From Clostridia bacterium (GTDB lineage: Bacteria; Bacillota; Clostridia; UMGS1883): 5,371 nucleotides of DNA. Both the position numbers and the translations under genes were made by a program. Below the pieces are notes generated by a model that saw only the letters and a program-made list of their open reading frames with translations, did no database searches and was not told where the DNA came from. Shown here piece by piece: positions 1 through 5,371 of the stretch (positions are counted from its first letter, which is position 1; every line of letters begins with the position of its first letter). Location: NCBI GenBank assembly GCA_900768005.1, contig CAAGBE010000099.1, positions 1 to 5,371 on the forward strand, given 5' to 3'.

Positions 1-1
1 A

Positions 2-310
2 CTTATGTTCATAGGACCTGGTGAAAAAGTATATCAGGGAATGGTTGTAGGTGAGTGCAGCCGTCTTGAGGATATTGTTGTAAATGTATGTAAGCGTAAG
101 CAGGCAACAAATATGCGTGCCGCAGGAAGCGATGAGGCACTTCGCCTGACTCCCCCGAAAATTATGAGTCTTGAGGAAAGCCTTGAGTTCCTTGCTGATG
201 ATGAGCTTCTGGAGGTTACTCCCAATTTCCTCAGAATCAGAAAGAGAATCCTTGACACAGACCTCAGAGCAAAGGAAGCAAACAGAATAAAAAAGCAGCA
301 GCAAAGTTAA
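2..310 (+). CDS. typA: Translational GTPase TypA/BipA, C-terminal end (5' partial)
   Basis: This is the last 102 codons of TypA/BipA, a ribosome-binding GTPase of the EF-G/LepA class involved in 50S subunit assembly and growth under stress or cold. The full protein is about 600 residues, so roughly five sixths lie upstream, including the whole GTPase domain. What is visible is the BipA-specific C-terminal domain: MFIGPGEKVYQGMVVGE, then the NVCKRKQATNMRAAGSDEA block and the ALRLTPP / SLEESLEFLADDELLEVTP motifs, ending in a basic tail (RIRKRILD, then KKQQQS). This region contacts the ribosomal A-site tRNA/23S RNA area in BipA structures (family knowledge). The reading frame is open from the window edge. 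No hairpin with a T-run follows the TAA stop, so readthrough into the next gene is possible. Confidence 0.95.
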   Translation, partial: LMFIGPGEKVYQGMVVGECSRLEDIVVNVCKRKQATNMRAAGSDEALRLTPPKIMSLEESLEFLADDELLEVTPNFLRIRKRILDTDLRAKEANRIKKQQQS

Positions 311-327
311 AATTTTAATTACAGCTA

Positions 328-356
328 TTGACTTTCGGCATTATATCTATTATTCT
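328..356 (+). promoter_or_regulatory. Putative sigma-A promoter for the small HPr-like gene
   Basis: TTGACT (328-333) and TATTCT (351-356) are separated by exactly 17 bases, close to the housekeeping TTGACA-17-TATAAT consensus (5/6 and 4/6 matches). Transcription would start near 363, leaving a leader of about 24 bases that holds the AGGAGG ribosome binding site. It lies in the only gap between typA and the downstream gene, so it would let that gene be expressed independently of typA. It was called by eye from spacing and consensus only. Confidence 0.55.
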
Positions 357-386
357 AAACTTATAAATTATTAGGAGGTATTTTCC

Positions 387-641
387 ATGAGAGAATTTGA
401 AATTCATGATCTTGATGTAACAGCATTCGTTAAAGAGCTTAATAACTGCACAGGTCAGGTATGGCTTACAACTGATGAGGGTGACAAAATAAACCTTATG
501 TCCGCTTTTTGCCGTGTTGTAGGTCTTATGAGCATTCTTCAGGGTGCTAAGCTCAGCCACGCAAAAATTGAATGTGAGAACCTCGAAGATGAAAGCCGTC
601 TTTTCAGACTTAACCTTTACGGAAAAGTTGAAGACAAATAA
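387..641 (+). CDS. Small HPr-like protein lacking the phospho-histidine site
   Basis: This is an 84-residue soluble protein with no signal peptide or membrane segment. The start is firm: AGGAGG at 373-378 sits 8 bases before the ATG. Residues about 24-77 resemble the second half of the PTS phosphocarrier HPr. QVWLTTDEGDKINLMSAF lines up with the HPr strand followed by V/I-N-L-K-S-I-M, then GLMSILQGAKL with the G-x-M-S-L-x-x-x-K-G-A-E-I stretch, and the acidic E-x-L-E-D-E-S-x-L-x-x-L with the last helix. Ser39 falls where HPr has its regulatory Ser46. The N-terminal G-I-H-A-R-P active site is absent: the protein begins REFEIHDLDVTAFVKEL, and His7 is not in a suitable context. It is therefore unlikely to carry phosphate as normal HPr does, and a regulatory or structural role is possible. 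It is flanked by its own promoter and terminator, so probably monocistronic. The HPr relation is inferred by eye and the function is unknown. Confidence 0.85.
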   Translation: MREFEIHDLDVTAFVKELNNCTGQVWLTTDEGDKINLMSAFCRVVGLMSILQGAKLSHAKIECENLEDESRLFRLNLYGKVEDK

Positions 642-651
642 AATTTAATAC

Positions 652-678
652 ATAACAGCCCCCTTTTCCTCATATGTT
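652..678 (+). promoter_or_regulatory. Candidate sigma-E promoter of spoIIID inside the terminator
   Basis: CATATGTT (671-678) in the terminator loop matches the mother-cell sigma-E -10 pattern CATA---T. ATAAC (652-656), exactly 14 bases upstream, gives the ATA core of the sigma-E -35. Known biology supports the assignment: spoIIID is a sigma-E-dependent gene in Bacillus and Clostridioides. A start near 685 would produce a transcript with only the descending arm of the hairpin, and so an exposed Shine-Dalgarno sequence. The -35 match is weak, so this is an inference from position, spacing and gene identity. Confidence 0.5.
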
Positions 679-703
679 AGAGTGAAAAGGGGGCTGTTTT
701 TTT
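654..703 (+). terminator. Strong Rho-independent terminator after the HPr-like gene
   Basis: A perfect 14-bp inverted repeat (arms 655-668 and 684-697, extendable by A654-T698) with a 15-base loop is followed by a run of seven T (697-703). It starts 13 bases after the stop codon of the HPr-like gene. The arms are C-rich ascending and G-rich descending, giving a very stable stem. The descending arm and T-run also serve as the leader of spoIIID, whose TTG start is the last two T of the run plus G704. Confidence 0.92.
686..693 (+). promoter_or_regulatory. Ribosome binding site of spoIIID within the terminator stem
   Basis: AAAGGGGG, one base from the ideal AAAGGAGG, lies 8 bases before the TTG at 702 and decides that non-ATG start. 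It is the descending arm of the upstream terminator hairpin. In any readthrough transcript it would be base-paired and hidden. It is free only in a transcript starting inside the loop or later. Confidence 0.75.
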
Positions 704-968
704 GAAAGATTATATAGAAAAGCGGGCAATTATGCTTGCGTATTACATAATAGAGCATAACACAACCGTGCGTGCCGCCGCAAAAAAGTTCGGTTTTTCA
801 AAATCAGGAGTACATAAGGATGTAACTGCAAGATTAGAGGAGATAGACCCGCTTCTTGCAGCAGATGTCAAAGCCGTACTTGAAAAAAACAAGGCAGAAA
901 GGCATATCCGTGGGGGCATTGCAACAAAAAAGATGTATGAGCTAAAGAAGGTAACTCATACATCTTAA
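702..968 (+). CDS. spoIIID: Sporulation transcriptional regulator SpoIIID
   Basis: SpoIIID is a small DNA-binding protein made in the mother cell under sigma-E. It activates or represses many sigma-E genes and helps switch to sigma-K control (known from Bacillus). The 88-residue product matches the family over its length: KDYIEKRAIMLAYYIIEHNTTVR at the N-terminus, a helix-turn-helix at about residues 22-45 with recognition helix FSKSGVHKDVTARL, the IDPLLAADVK segment, and the basic C-terminal patch RHIRGGIATKKMY (67-79) that adds DNA contacts. Length is close to the 93 aa of B. subtilis SpoIIID. Translation starts at TTG, fixed by AAAGGGGG 8 bases upstream. The next in-frame ATG (732) would cut off the conserved N-terminus. 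Its last ~14 codons overlap a terminator for the convergent ribU gene. Its presence implies a spore-forming lineage. Confidence 0.95.
   Translation: MKDYIEKRAIMLAYYIIEHNTTVRAAAKKFGFSKSGVHKDVTARLEEIDPLLAADVKAVLEKNKAERHIRGGIATKKMYELKKVTHTS
925..966 (-). terminator. Intrinsic terminator of ribU, embedded in the spoIIID 3' end
   Basis: A perfect 12-bp inverted repeat (930-941 with 955-966, 13-base loop) is flanked on its left by AAAAA (926-930), which reads as UUUUU after the hairpin on the minus strand. It lies 9 bases beyond the ribU stop codon, the right place and orientation to end the ribU transcript. On the plus strand the hairpin is followed by AAAACCCT, with no T-run, so it should not terminate spoIIID. 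The whole element is inside spoIIID coding sequence. Confidence 0.75.
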
Positions 969-974
969 AACCCT

Positions 975-1508
975 CTACTTATGTAGAATTGGAGAAAGGC
1001 GCTTATAACAGAATACCGTTATAAATGAAAGCACAATTGCACGGACGAAATTGAAAGGCGTAATTGTTGTAATAACAAGATTCAATTTCACAGAATGACT
1101 TGCAGCAGACATATAAAGCGGCAGCATTACAAAATAATTGACTAATGCTGCTACCAAAGGCATAACGACACTGCCTAACAAAAGTGCAATAATTGCACCT
1201 TTCTTTGTTTTGTTAAGCTTATAAAAAGAACCAATTACTAGTACAAAAGTTCCGTTTACAACAAAATTTGCAAATTCACCTACAAATCCCGTTGAACTCA
1301 TTGGTAAATGAAGCAAATTCTTTATTAGTTCAATCAAAACACCGGCAACAGGACCCAAAGCTAAAGCACCTACTATTGCAGGTAAATCTGAAAATTCAAT
1401 TTCAAGAAATCCTGCTACTTTCAGTGACATCATACTTCCTATTGCCTGCAAAATAAAGGCAATTGCAGAAAGAAGTCCAACCTTTATTAAATAATTTGTT
1501 TTATTCAT
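975..1508 (-). CDS. ribU: Riboflavin ECF transporter S component RibU
   Basis: RibU is the membrane substrate-binding (S) component that captures riboflavin and docks on the shared energy-coupling module EcfA/EcfA'/EcfT. Those partners are not in this window, as is usual for group II ECF systems. The 177-residue protein is very hydrophobic with about six predicted membrane helices. It shows the RibU signature blocks FLEIEFSDLPAIVGALALGP (35-54), then AGVLIELIKNLLHLP and STGFVGEFANFVVNG (72-86), and TPFNFVRA near the end. G11-xxx-A15 in helix 1 may be the small-residue motif used to contact EcfT (inference). The ATG at 1508 is chosen because GGAGG (1516-1520) lies 7 bases upstream. The frame is open further upstream to an ATG at 1574, but that part runs through the riboswitch terminator and is regulatory. 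The upstream FMN riboswitch independently supports the riboflavin assignment. Confidence 0.93.
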   Translation of the reverse strand: MNKTNYLIKVGLLSAIAFILQAIGSMMSLKVAGFLEIEFSDLPAIVGALALGPVAGVLIELIKNLLHLPMSSTGFVGEFANFVVNGTFVLVIGSFYKLNKTKKGAIIALLLGSVVMPLVAALVNYFVMLPLYMSAASHSVKLNLVITTITPFNFVRAIVLSFITVFCYKRLSPILHK

Positions 1509-1520
1509 AATATATCCTCC

Positions 1521-1554
1521 CAAAAAATGCCCCGACATAAATATGTCGGGGCAT
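1521..1554 (-). terminator. Riboswitch expression platform: attenuator terminator before ribU
   Basis: A perfect 12-bp stem (1543-1554 with 1527-1538, four-base loop) is followed on the minus strand by six U (1527-1522), directly before the ribU Shine-Dalgarno. Its ascending arm contains GCCCCGA (complement of 1546-1552). This can instead pair with UCGGGGC in the 5' strand of the FMN aptamer (complement of 1672-1678), forming an antiterminator. FMN binding would hold the aptamer strand, let this terminator form and switch ribU off. Confidence 0.92.
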
Positions 1555-1575
1555 AATTGTTTATTAACAATCATA

Positions 1576-1682
<107 letters not shown>

Positions 1683-1683
1683 A

Positions 1684-2724
1684 TTATTCAGTTTTATTTT
1701 CCGAAGCATTCTTTTCTTCAAGCCAGGATTTAACAAATTCATCTATTGCTTCATTGTCCCACTTGATTTTTTGCTTTTCTACTTCTGCATCAATAATGGG
1801 CATAAGCTTTGCAGTTTTAACCATATATACTTTATACTGCTTAAACTCCTCGCTTGTCTTATCAAGGGGGAATTTCTTTATAATATGATAACCGTAATCA
1901 GTCTTTATAGCTTCCTTGGTGTATTCACCTACCTGAAGATTCTTGGAAGCCTCCTCAAATTCGGGAACCATTTCTCCGTCACCAAATGTGTAGAAGTTTC
2001 CTGGTGACATACCGGGGTCTTCATTATACTCACCGATAAGTTCATCAAAATCTGCTCCCTTTTCGAGCTTTCCGAGAACTTCGTTTACGATAACCATAGC
2101 CTCATCATCTGTTCTTTCGGGTGTAGTTGCACCGTCACCCTTGGTAGAAATGAGGATATGCTGTACCTTAAGCTTTGAACCATATTCTGCATTGAATTCC
2201 GTTTCAACCTCTTCATCGGTAATATAACACTCTTCACCCTCAGCGGAAATCTTTTCTGCAAGGAGGTCGTATATCTCATAAAGCTCAAGGTAAGTGTCAA
2301 TTGCTTTTTCGTTGGTATGCGCTTCGTCAAGGAACGCATCAAAGTTAGACCTTGCACCGTAGTTTTCGATAATCTCTTTCTTCTGATTCTCTACTTTTTC
2401 CTTTACTGTCTTGGCAGTAATATCGTATCTGTCCTTTGCAACAATTGATGCTACTGCAAGCTGTTCAATCTGGTCACAGGCACTATCGGTCATTGCTTCT
2501 TTGATAGTCATACCTTCTTCAATTTCAATATCAAGCCACTCGGAACCGTAATACTGCTCGTACTGTGACCACTGGGAGTATATAATACTGTAAATAAAGT
2601 TGTAATAAGCCTGAGTAATCTTATAATCTCCTATTTCCGCTAACACCTTTTCATTTTCTCCGCATCCTGCAAAAAGAGAAAGACAAAGTACAAGCGAAAC
2701 TATAATTGCCAATATTTTTTTCAT
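1684..2724 (-). CDS. PrsA-type foldase lipoprotein, parvulin peptidyl-prolyl isomerase
   Basis: This is an extracytoplasmic lipoprotein that catalyses cis-trans isomerisation of X-Pro bonds and helps exported proteins fold at the membrane-wall interface. In numbering from the ATG at 2733, it has a basic N-terminus and hydrophobic core, then a lipobox LFAGC whose Cys24 would be lipidated by Lgt and become the mature N-terminus. A SurA/PrsA-like helical chaperone region spans about 30-180. The parvulin domain at about 188-287 has the expected active-site residues: His192 in KVQHILI, Met255 and Phe259 in MVPEFEEA, and His283 in YGYHIIK. An acidic/basic helical tail ends in NKTE. I place the start at 2724 (second Met, 346 aa) because AAAGGA (2733-2738) is 8 bases from it and leaves no room for the ATG at 2733. 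It follows mfd by 43 bases and is probably cotranscribed with it. It resembles PrsA, but several paralogues are common in Clostridia, so no exact symbol is given. Confidence 0.93.
   Translation of the reverse strand: MKKILAIIVSLVLCLSLFAGCGENEKVLAEIGDYKITQAYYNFIYSIIYSQWSQYEQYYGSEWLDIEIEEGMTIKEAMTDSACDQIEQLAVASIVAKDRYDITAKTVKEKVENQKKEIIENYGARSNFDAFLDEAHTNEKAIDTYLELYEIYDLLAEKISAEGEECYITDEEVETEFNAEYGSKLKVQHILISTKGDGATTPERTDDEAMVIVNEVLGKLEKGADFDELIGEYNEDPGMSPGNFYTFGDGEMVPEFEEASKNLQVGEYTKEAIKTDYGYHIIKKFPLDKTSEEFKQYKVYMVKTAKLMPIIDAEVEKQKIKWDNEAIDEFVKSWLEEKNASENKTE
1693..1721 (-). promoter_or_regulatory. Weak candidate promoter for the riboswitch-ribU transcript
   Basis: On the minus strand TTGAAG (1721-1716) and AATAAA (1698-1693) are 17 bases apart, each matching 4 of 6 sigma-A consensus bases. 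A start near 1686 would place the FMN aptamer at the very 5' end of the RNA. The element lies wholly inside the last codons of the prsA-like gene. The alternative is that ribU is reached only by readthrough from mfd-prsA. The matches are modest in an AT-rich region, so this is tentative. Confidence 0.3.
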
Positions 2725-2732
2725 TTTCTTCA

Positions 2733-2738
2733 TCCTTT
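2733..2738 (-). promoter_or_regulatory. Ribosome binding site deciding the foldase start
   Basis: AAAGGA on the minus strand overlaps the first base of the ATG at 2733 and is spaced 8 bases from the in-frame ATG at 2724. The downstream ATG is therefore the likely start. The signal peptide keeps its positive charge (MKKILAI) with either choice, so function is unaffected. Confidence 0.6.
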
Positions 2739-2767
2739 CGATTTAAAAAATCACTTAAAATTATATA

Positions 2768-5371
2768 CTATTCATCATCATTTTTCAAGCACTTTAATAC
2801 ATTATTTACACTTTCAATAAGTTTTTCACCCTTAAGTGCTTTCTCACGAAGAAGTATATAGGGGTTATCACCTGCACCGAACAGAATTTTTCCGCGATTT
2901 TTGGTTGCTAGGATTGATACTTTTTCAACAATCTCTTTTGTGAGAGAATGAAGCTTAAAGATGATACCTGCTTCCACGTGACCGATTTCCTTAATACCGA
3001 TTGCTTCTGCTGTTATACGGAGCATCTGTATTTCAAGGAGGTTATAGGTTTCGTTGGGAATTTCACCGTAACGGTCTTCAAAGCTTCCCTCAACGCCGTA
3101 GCGGTCATTTATATCCGTTATTCCAGCAATCTGCTTATACGCCTCAATACGGAGATTGGAGGTAGGAATATATGTTTCGGGAATAAAGGCATTAACCTCA
3201 AGGTCAATAACAGTTTCTGCCTTTTCGGGTTTCTTGGGCTTACCCATTGCCTCGTTCACGGCCTCCTCAAGAATAGCGCAGTACATATCATAACCTACGC
3301 TTGCCATAAAACCGTGCTGTTCAGGGCCGAGGACATTTCCTGCACCGCGTATTTCAAGGTCACGCATAGCAATTCTGAAGCCTGAGCCGAATTCTGTAAA
3401 CTCACGGATTGCACGAAGTCTTTTCTCTGCAACGTCATCCAGAATTTTGTTTTTTCTGTAAGTAAGATATGCATAAGCAAGCCGATTTGTTCTTCCCACT
3501 CTGCCACGAAGCTGATAAAGCTGACTCAGTCCCAATGTATCTGCATTTTCCATTATAATGGTATTCACGTTGGGAATATCAAGTCCAGTTTCAATAATTG
3601 TGGTACAGATAAGGACATCAATTTCACCGTCCTGCACCCTAATCATTACGTCGTCAAGCTCACTCTCATTCATTTTACCGTGAGCTACGCCTACACGAAC
3701 ATCGGGGACAAGCCTTCTTATCCTTTCTGCCACACCATATATACTTTCAACACGGTTATGAAGATAATATACCTGCCCACCGCGTGCCACTTCACGCTCG
3801 ATTGCATTTTTTACAACTGCTTCGTTATATTCAAGAACATATGTCTGCACAGGGTGACGGTCGCTTGGCGGTGCTGAAAGCACACTCATATCACGGATAC
3901 CAATCATCGCCATATGAAGTGTTCTTGGAATCGGGGTTGCACTTAATGTAAGTACATCCACATTCTTTTTCATTTCCTTGATTTTCTCTTTATGGGTAAC
4001 ACCGAAGCGTTGCTCCTCGTCTACAATGAGGAAGCCAAGCTTTTTGAACACTACATTTTTGGAAAGAAGCTTGTGTGTACCAACAACTATGTCACATTCA
4101 CCGCTTTGAAGCATTTTAAGAGTTTTCTTCGCCTGTGCGGGTGTAGAAAATCTTGAAAGCATCCTGACTGTAATGGGGAATTCTTTCATACGCTCCACAA
4201 AATTCTGATAATGCTGTGATGCCAGAATTGTTGTGGGAACAAGGTATGCAACCTGATACCCGTCCATAACTGCTTTGAATGCGGCACGCATTGCAACCTC
4301 AGTCTTGCCGTAACCTACGTCACCGCAAAGGAGTCTGTCCATAGGCTTTATGCTTTCCATATCCTTTTTTATCTCGGCAGTACTGCGAAGCTGGTCCTCT
4401 GTTTCCTCATATGGGAACAGATTTTCAAAATCGTGCTGCCAAGGGGTATCTTCACCGAATGCTACGCCCTGCATCTGCGAACGCTCAGCATAAAGGGCTA
4501 CAAGCTTCTGTGCCATTTCCTCTACGCTCTGCCTTACCTTACGCTTTGCATTTGCCCATTCATTGGAGCCGAGGCGGTTAAGCCTTACCATCTTATTCTC
4601 GCCGCCTGTATATTTGCTGACGGCATCAAGCTGTCCTACGGGAAGATAGAGGAAATCCTCTCCCCTGTATTCGATTTTAATATAGTCCTTGGTTACACCG
4701 CTGACCTTCATTCTTACAATGCCAAGATATTTACCTATGCCGTGGGCACGGTGAACAATATAGTCACCAAGGTCAAGCTGGTCTGCGGTGCGTATTTTAA
4801 CGGTATCTTCACTTTTTACACTACGGCGTTTTTTCTTTTCCGCCGCAAAAATTTCCTTATCACTTACAATTGCGTAACTGTCAAGGGGATATTCAAAGCC
4901 CTTGGTAATACTTCCTGGCATAACGGTTACGTATTTATCAGAGAAAGCCTTTGGATTTTCTTCGTACGAAGCACGAATATCCCTTTCATCAAGCATTTCG
5001 GCAATCTTCTTTGCCCTAGATGTGCTTCCTGCCAGTATTACGGTCTTAAAGCCTTCCTCGTGCCAACGCTTGACATCGGAAATCAGAAATTCGATATTAC
5101 CGCTGTAGCTACTCATACCCTTGGCGGTAATTTCACATTCCTTTTTTATAATCCAGTCGGGACACGCCTTACCGATTGCTGAAAAGGATATGCTTCCCCT
5201 CTTTTCAATCTCTGCAGTAATATCGGTATATCTGTTTATACAATCGTAAAGTTCTGTCTTTATTCCCTTATCTGCAAGAGTTCTGATATTTTCACTAAGC
5301 TCCCATTCTACCGCTTTTGCACTTTCGCTCATCCTGGCAGGCTCGTCTGTAAAGATGAGATAATCCTCCCC
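2768..5371 (-). CDS. mfd: Transcription-repair coupling factor Mfd (N-terminus beyond window)
   Basis: Mfd is an ATP-driven DNA translocase that removes RNA polymerase stalled at lesions and recruits UvrA for strand-specific excision repair. The frame is open from the right window edge (GEDYLIFTDEPARM...), so 867 C-terminal residues of a usual ~1,150-1,180 are seen. The N-terminal UvrB-like module is largely outside. In visible numbering: the RNA polymerase interaction domain starts near 203 (DYIVHRAHGIGKYLGI). The RecG-like motor has Walker A GDVGYGKTE (350-358), Walker B DEEQ (451-454), motif III SATPIPRT (477-484) and motif VI QLRGRVGR (620-627). The translocation (TRG) motif is DLEIRGAGNVLG (about 671-682). 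The C-terminal autoinhibitory domain starts near FIPETYIP (729-736). All key residues are present and there is no frameshift. It ends in a TAG stop, with a 43-base AT-rich gap to the foldase gene and no convincing terminator, consistent with an mfd-prsA operon. Confidence 0.98.
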   Translation of the reverse strand, partial: GEDYLIFTDEPARMSESAKAVEWELSENIRTLADKGIKTELYDCINRYTDITAEIEKRGSISFSAIGKACPDWIIKKECEITAKGMSSYSGNIEFLISDVKRWHEEGFKTVILAGSTSRAKKIAEMLDERDIRASYEENPKAFSDKYVTVMPGSITKGFEYPLDSYAIVSDKEIFAAEKKKRRSVKSEDTVKIRTADQLDLGDYIVHRAHGIGKYLGIVRMKVSGVTKDYIKIEYRGEDFLYLPVGQLDAVSKYTGGENKMVRLNRLGSNEWANAKRKVRQSVEEMAQKLVALYAERSQMQGVAFGEDTPWQHDFENLFPYEETEDQLRSTAEIKKDMESIKPMDRLLCGDVGYGKTEVAMRAAFKAVMDGYQVAYLVPTTILASQHYQNFVERMKEFPITVRMLSRFSTPAQAKKTLKMLQSGECDIVVGTHKLLSKNVVFKKLGFLIVDEEQRFGVTHKEKIKEMKKNVDVLTLSATPIPRTLHMAMIGIRDMSVLSAPPSDRHPVQTYVLEYNEAVVKNAIEREVARGGQVYYLHNRVESIYGVAERIRRLVPDVRVGVAHGKMNESELDDVMIRVQDGEIDVLICTTIIETGLDIPNVNTIIMENADTLGLSQLYQLRGRVGRTNRLAYAYLTYRKNKILDDVAEKRLRAIREFTEFGSGFRIAMRDLEIRGAGNVLGPEQHGFMASVGYDMYCAILEEAVNEAMGKPKKPEKAETVIDLEVNAFIPETYIPTSNLRIEAYKQIAGITDINDRYGVEGSFEDRYGEIPNETYNLLEIQMLRITAEAIGIKEIGHVEAGIIFKLHSLTKEIVEKVSILATKNRGKILFGAGDNPYILLREKALKGEKLIESVNNVLKCLKNDDE

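Noticed and set aside
311..386. Possible terminator after typA
   Set aside because: The gap is AT-rich, but I find no stem with a following T-run, so it is described only as carrying a promoter and ribosome binding site.
315..560. Minus-strand open frame of 81 codons over the HPr-like gene
   Set aside because: The plus-strand gene has a promoter, an ideal ribosome binding site and a terminator, while the antisense frame has none.
1509..1574. A 22-codon in-frame N-terminal extension of ribU starting at the ATG at 1574
   Set aside because: It runs through the attenuator terminator and starts directly beside the aptamer P1 stem, with no proper Shine-Dalgarno. The ATG at 1508 has GGAGG at ideal distance and gives the family-like N-terminus.
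2740..2752. GATTT/AAATC inverted repeat between mfd and the foldase gene
   Set aside because: It is only five AT-rich base pairs with a 3-base loop and a poor T-run context, too weak to be a terminator.
2948..3385. Plus-strand open frame of 145 codons opposite the mfd C-terminal region
   Set aside because: It is the complement of the conserved TRCF C-terminal domain, with no supporting signals.
4433..5182. Long plus-strand open frame (249 codons) opposite mfd
   Set aside because: It is antisense to clearly conserved mfd coding sequence, with no ribosome binding site and a Cys/Phe/Tyr-rich translation typical of a shadow frame.

Overview
The window looks like chromosomal core genome of a spore-forming Clostridia-type Firmicute, possibly in the Oscillospiraceae/Ruminococcaceae range. 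The evidence is a recognisable SpoIIID sporulation regulator, a Gram-positive PrsA-type lipoprotein, an FMN-riboswitch-controlled RibU vitamin transporter, AT-rich codon use, strong AGGAGG-type ribosome binding sites, and close packing of genes and signals. The genus is a guess. I see no mobile element, CRISPR array, rRNA or tRNA, and I did not find a new multi-gene system. The interest lies in how tightly regulatory signals overlap genes and each other.

Plus strand, left third. The window opens inside the last ~100 codons of typA/bipA (ribosome-associated GTPase). A sigma-A-like promoter (328-356) leads into a small 84-aa protein that resembles HPr in its C-terminal two thirds but seems to lack the phosphorylated histidine. 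A strong intrinsic terminator (654-703) follows. Its loop carries a sigma-E-like -10 element, and its descending arm carries the Shine-Dalgarno sequence of the next gene, spoIIID (702-968, TTG start). Terminator, sporulation promoter and ribosome binding site are thus stacked in about 50 bases.

Minus strand, right two thirds (reading from right to left). mfd (transcription-repair coupling factor, missing its N-terminal ~300 residues at the window edge) is followed 43 bases later by a PrsA/parvulin-type foldase lipoprotein. The FMN riboswitch aptamer begins one base after that gene's stop codon. The aptamer is followed by a classic Rho-independent terminator and then ribU (riboflavin ECF transporter S component). 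The aptamer's 5' strand can pair with the ascending arm of the terminator, which gives a simple FMN-OFF switch by transcription attenuation.

Where the two directions meet, spoIIID and ribU converge with only 6 bases between stop codons. The apparent terminator of ribU lies inside the 3' coding end of spoIIID. No plus-strand terminator is visible after spoIIID, so sporulation-time transcripts could run antisense into ribU. Functionally the genes are housekeeping: translation stress (TypA), DNA repair at stalled RNA polymerase (Mfd), folding of exported proteins (PrsA), flavin precursor uptake (RibU), plus one mother-cell sporulation regulator (SpoIIID).
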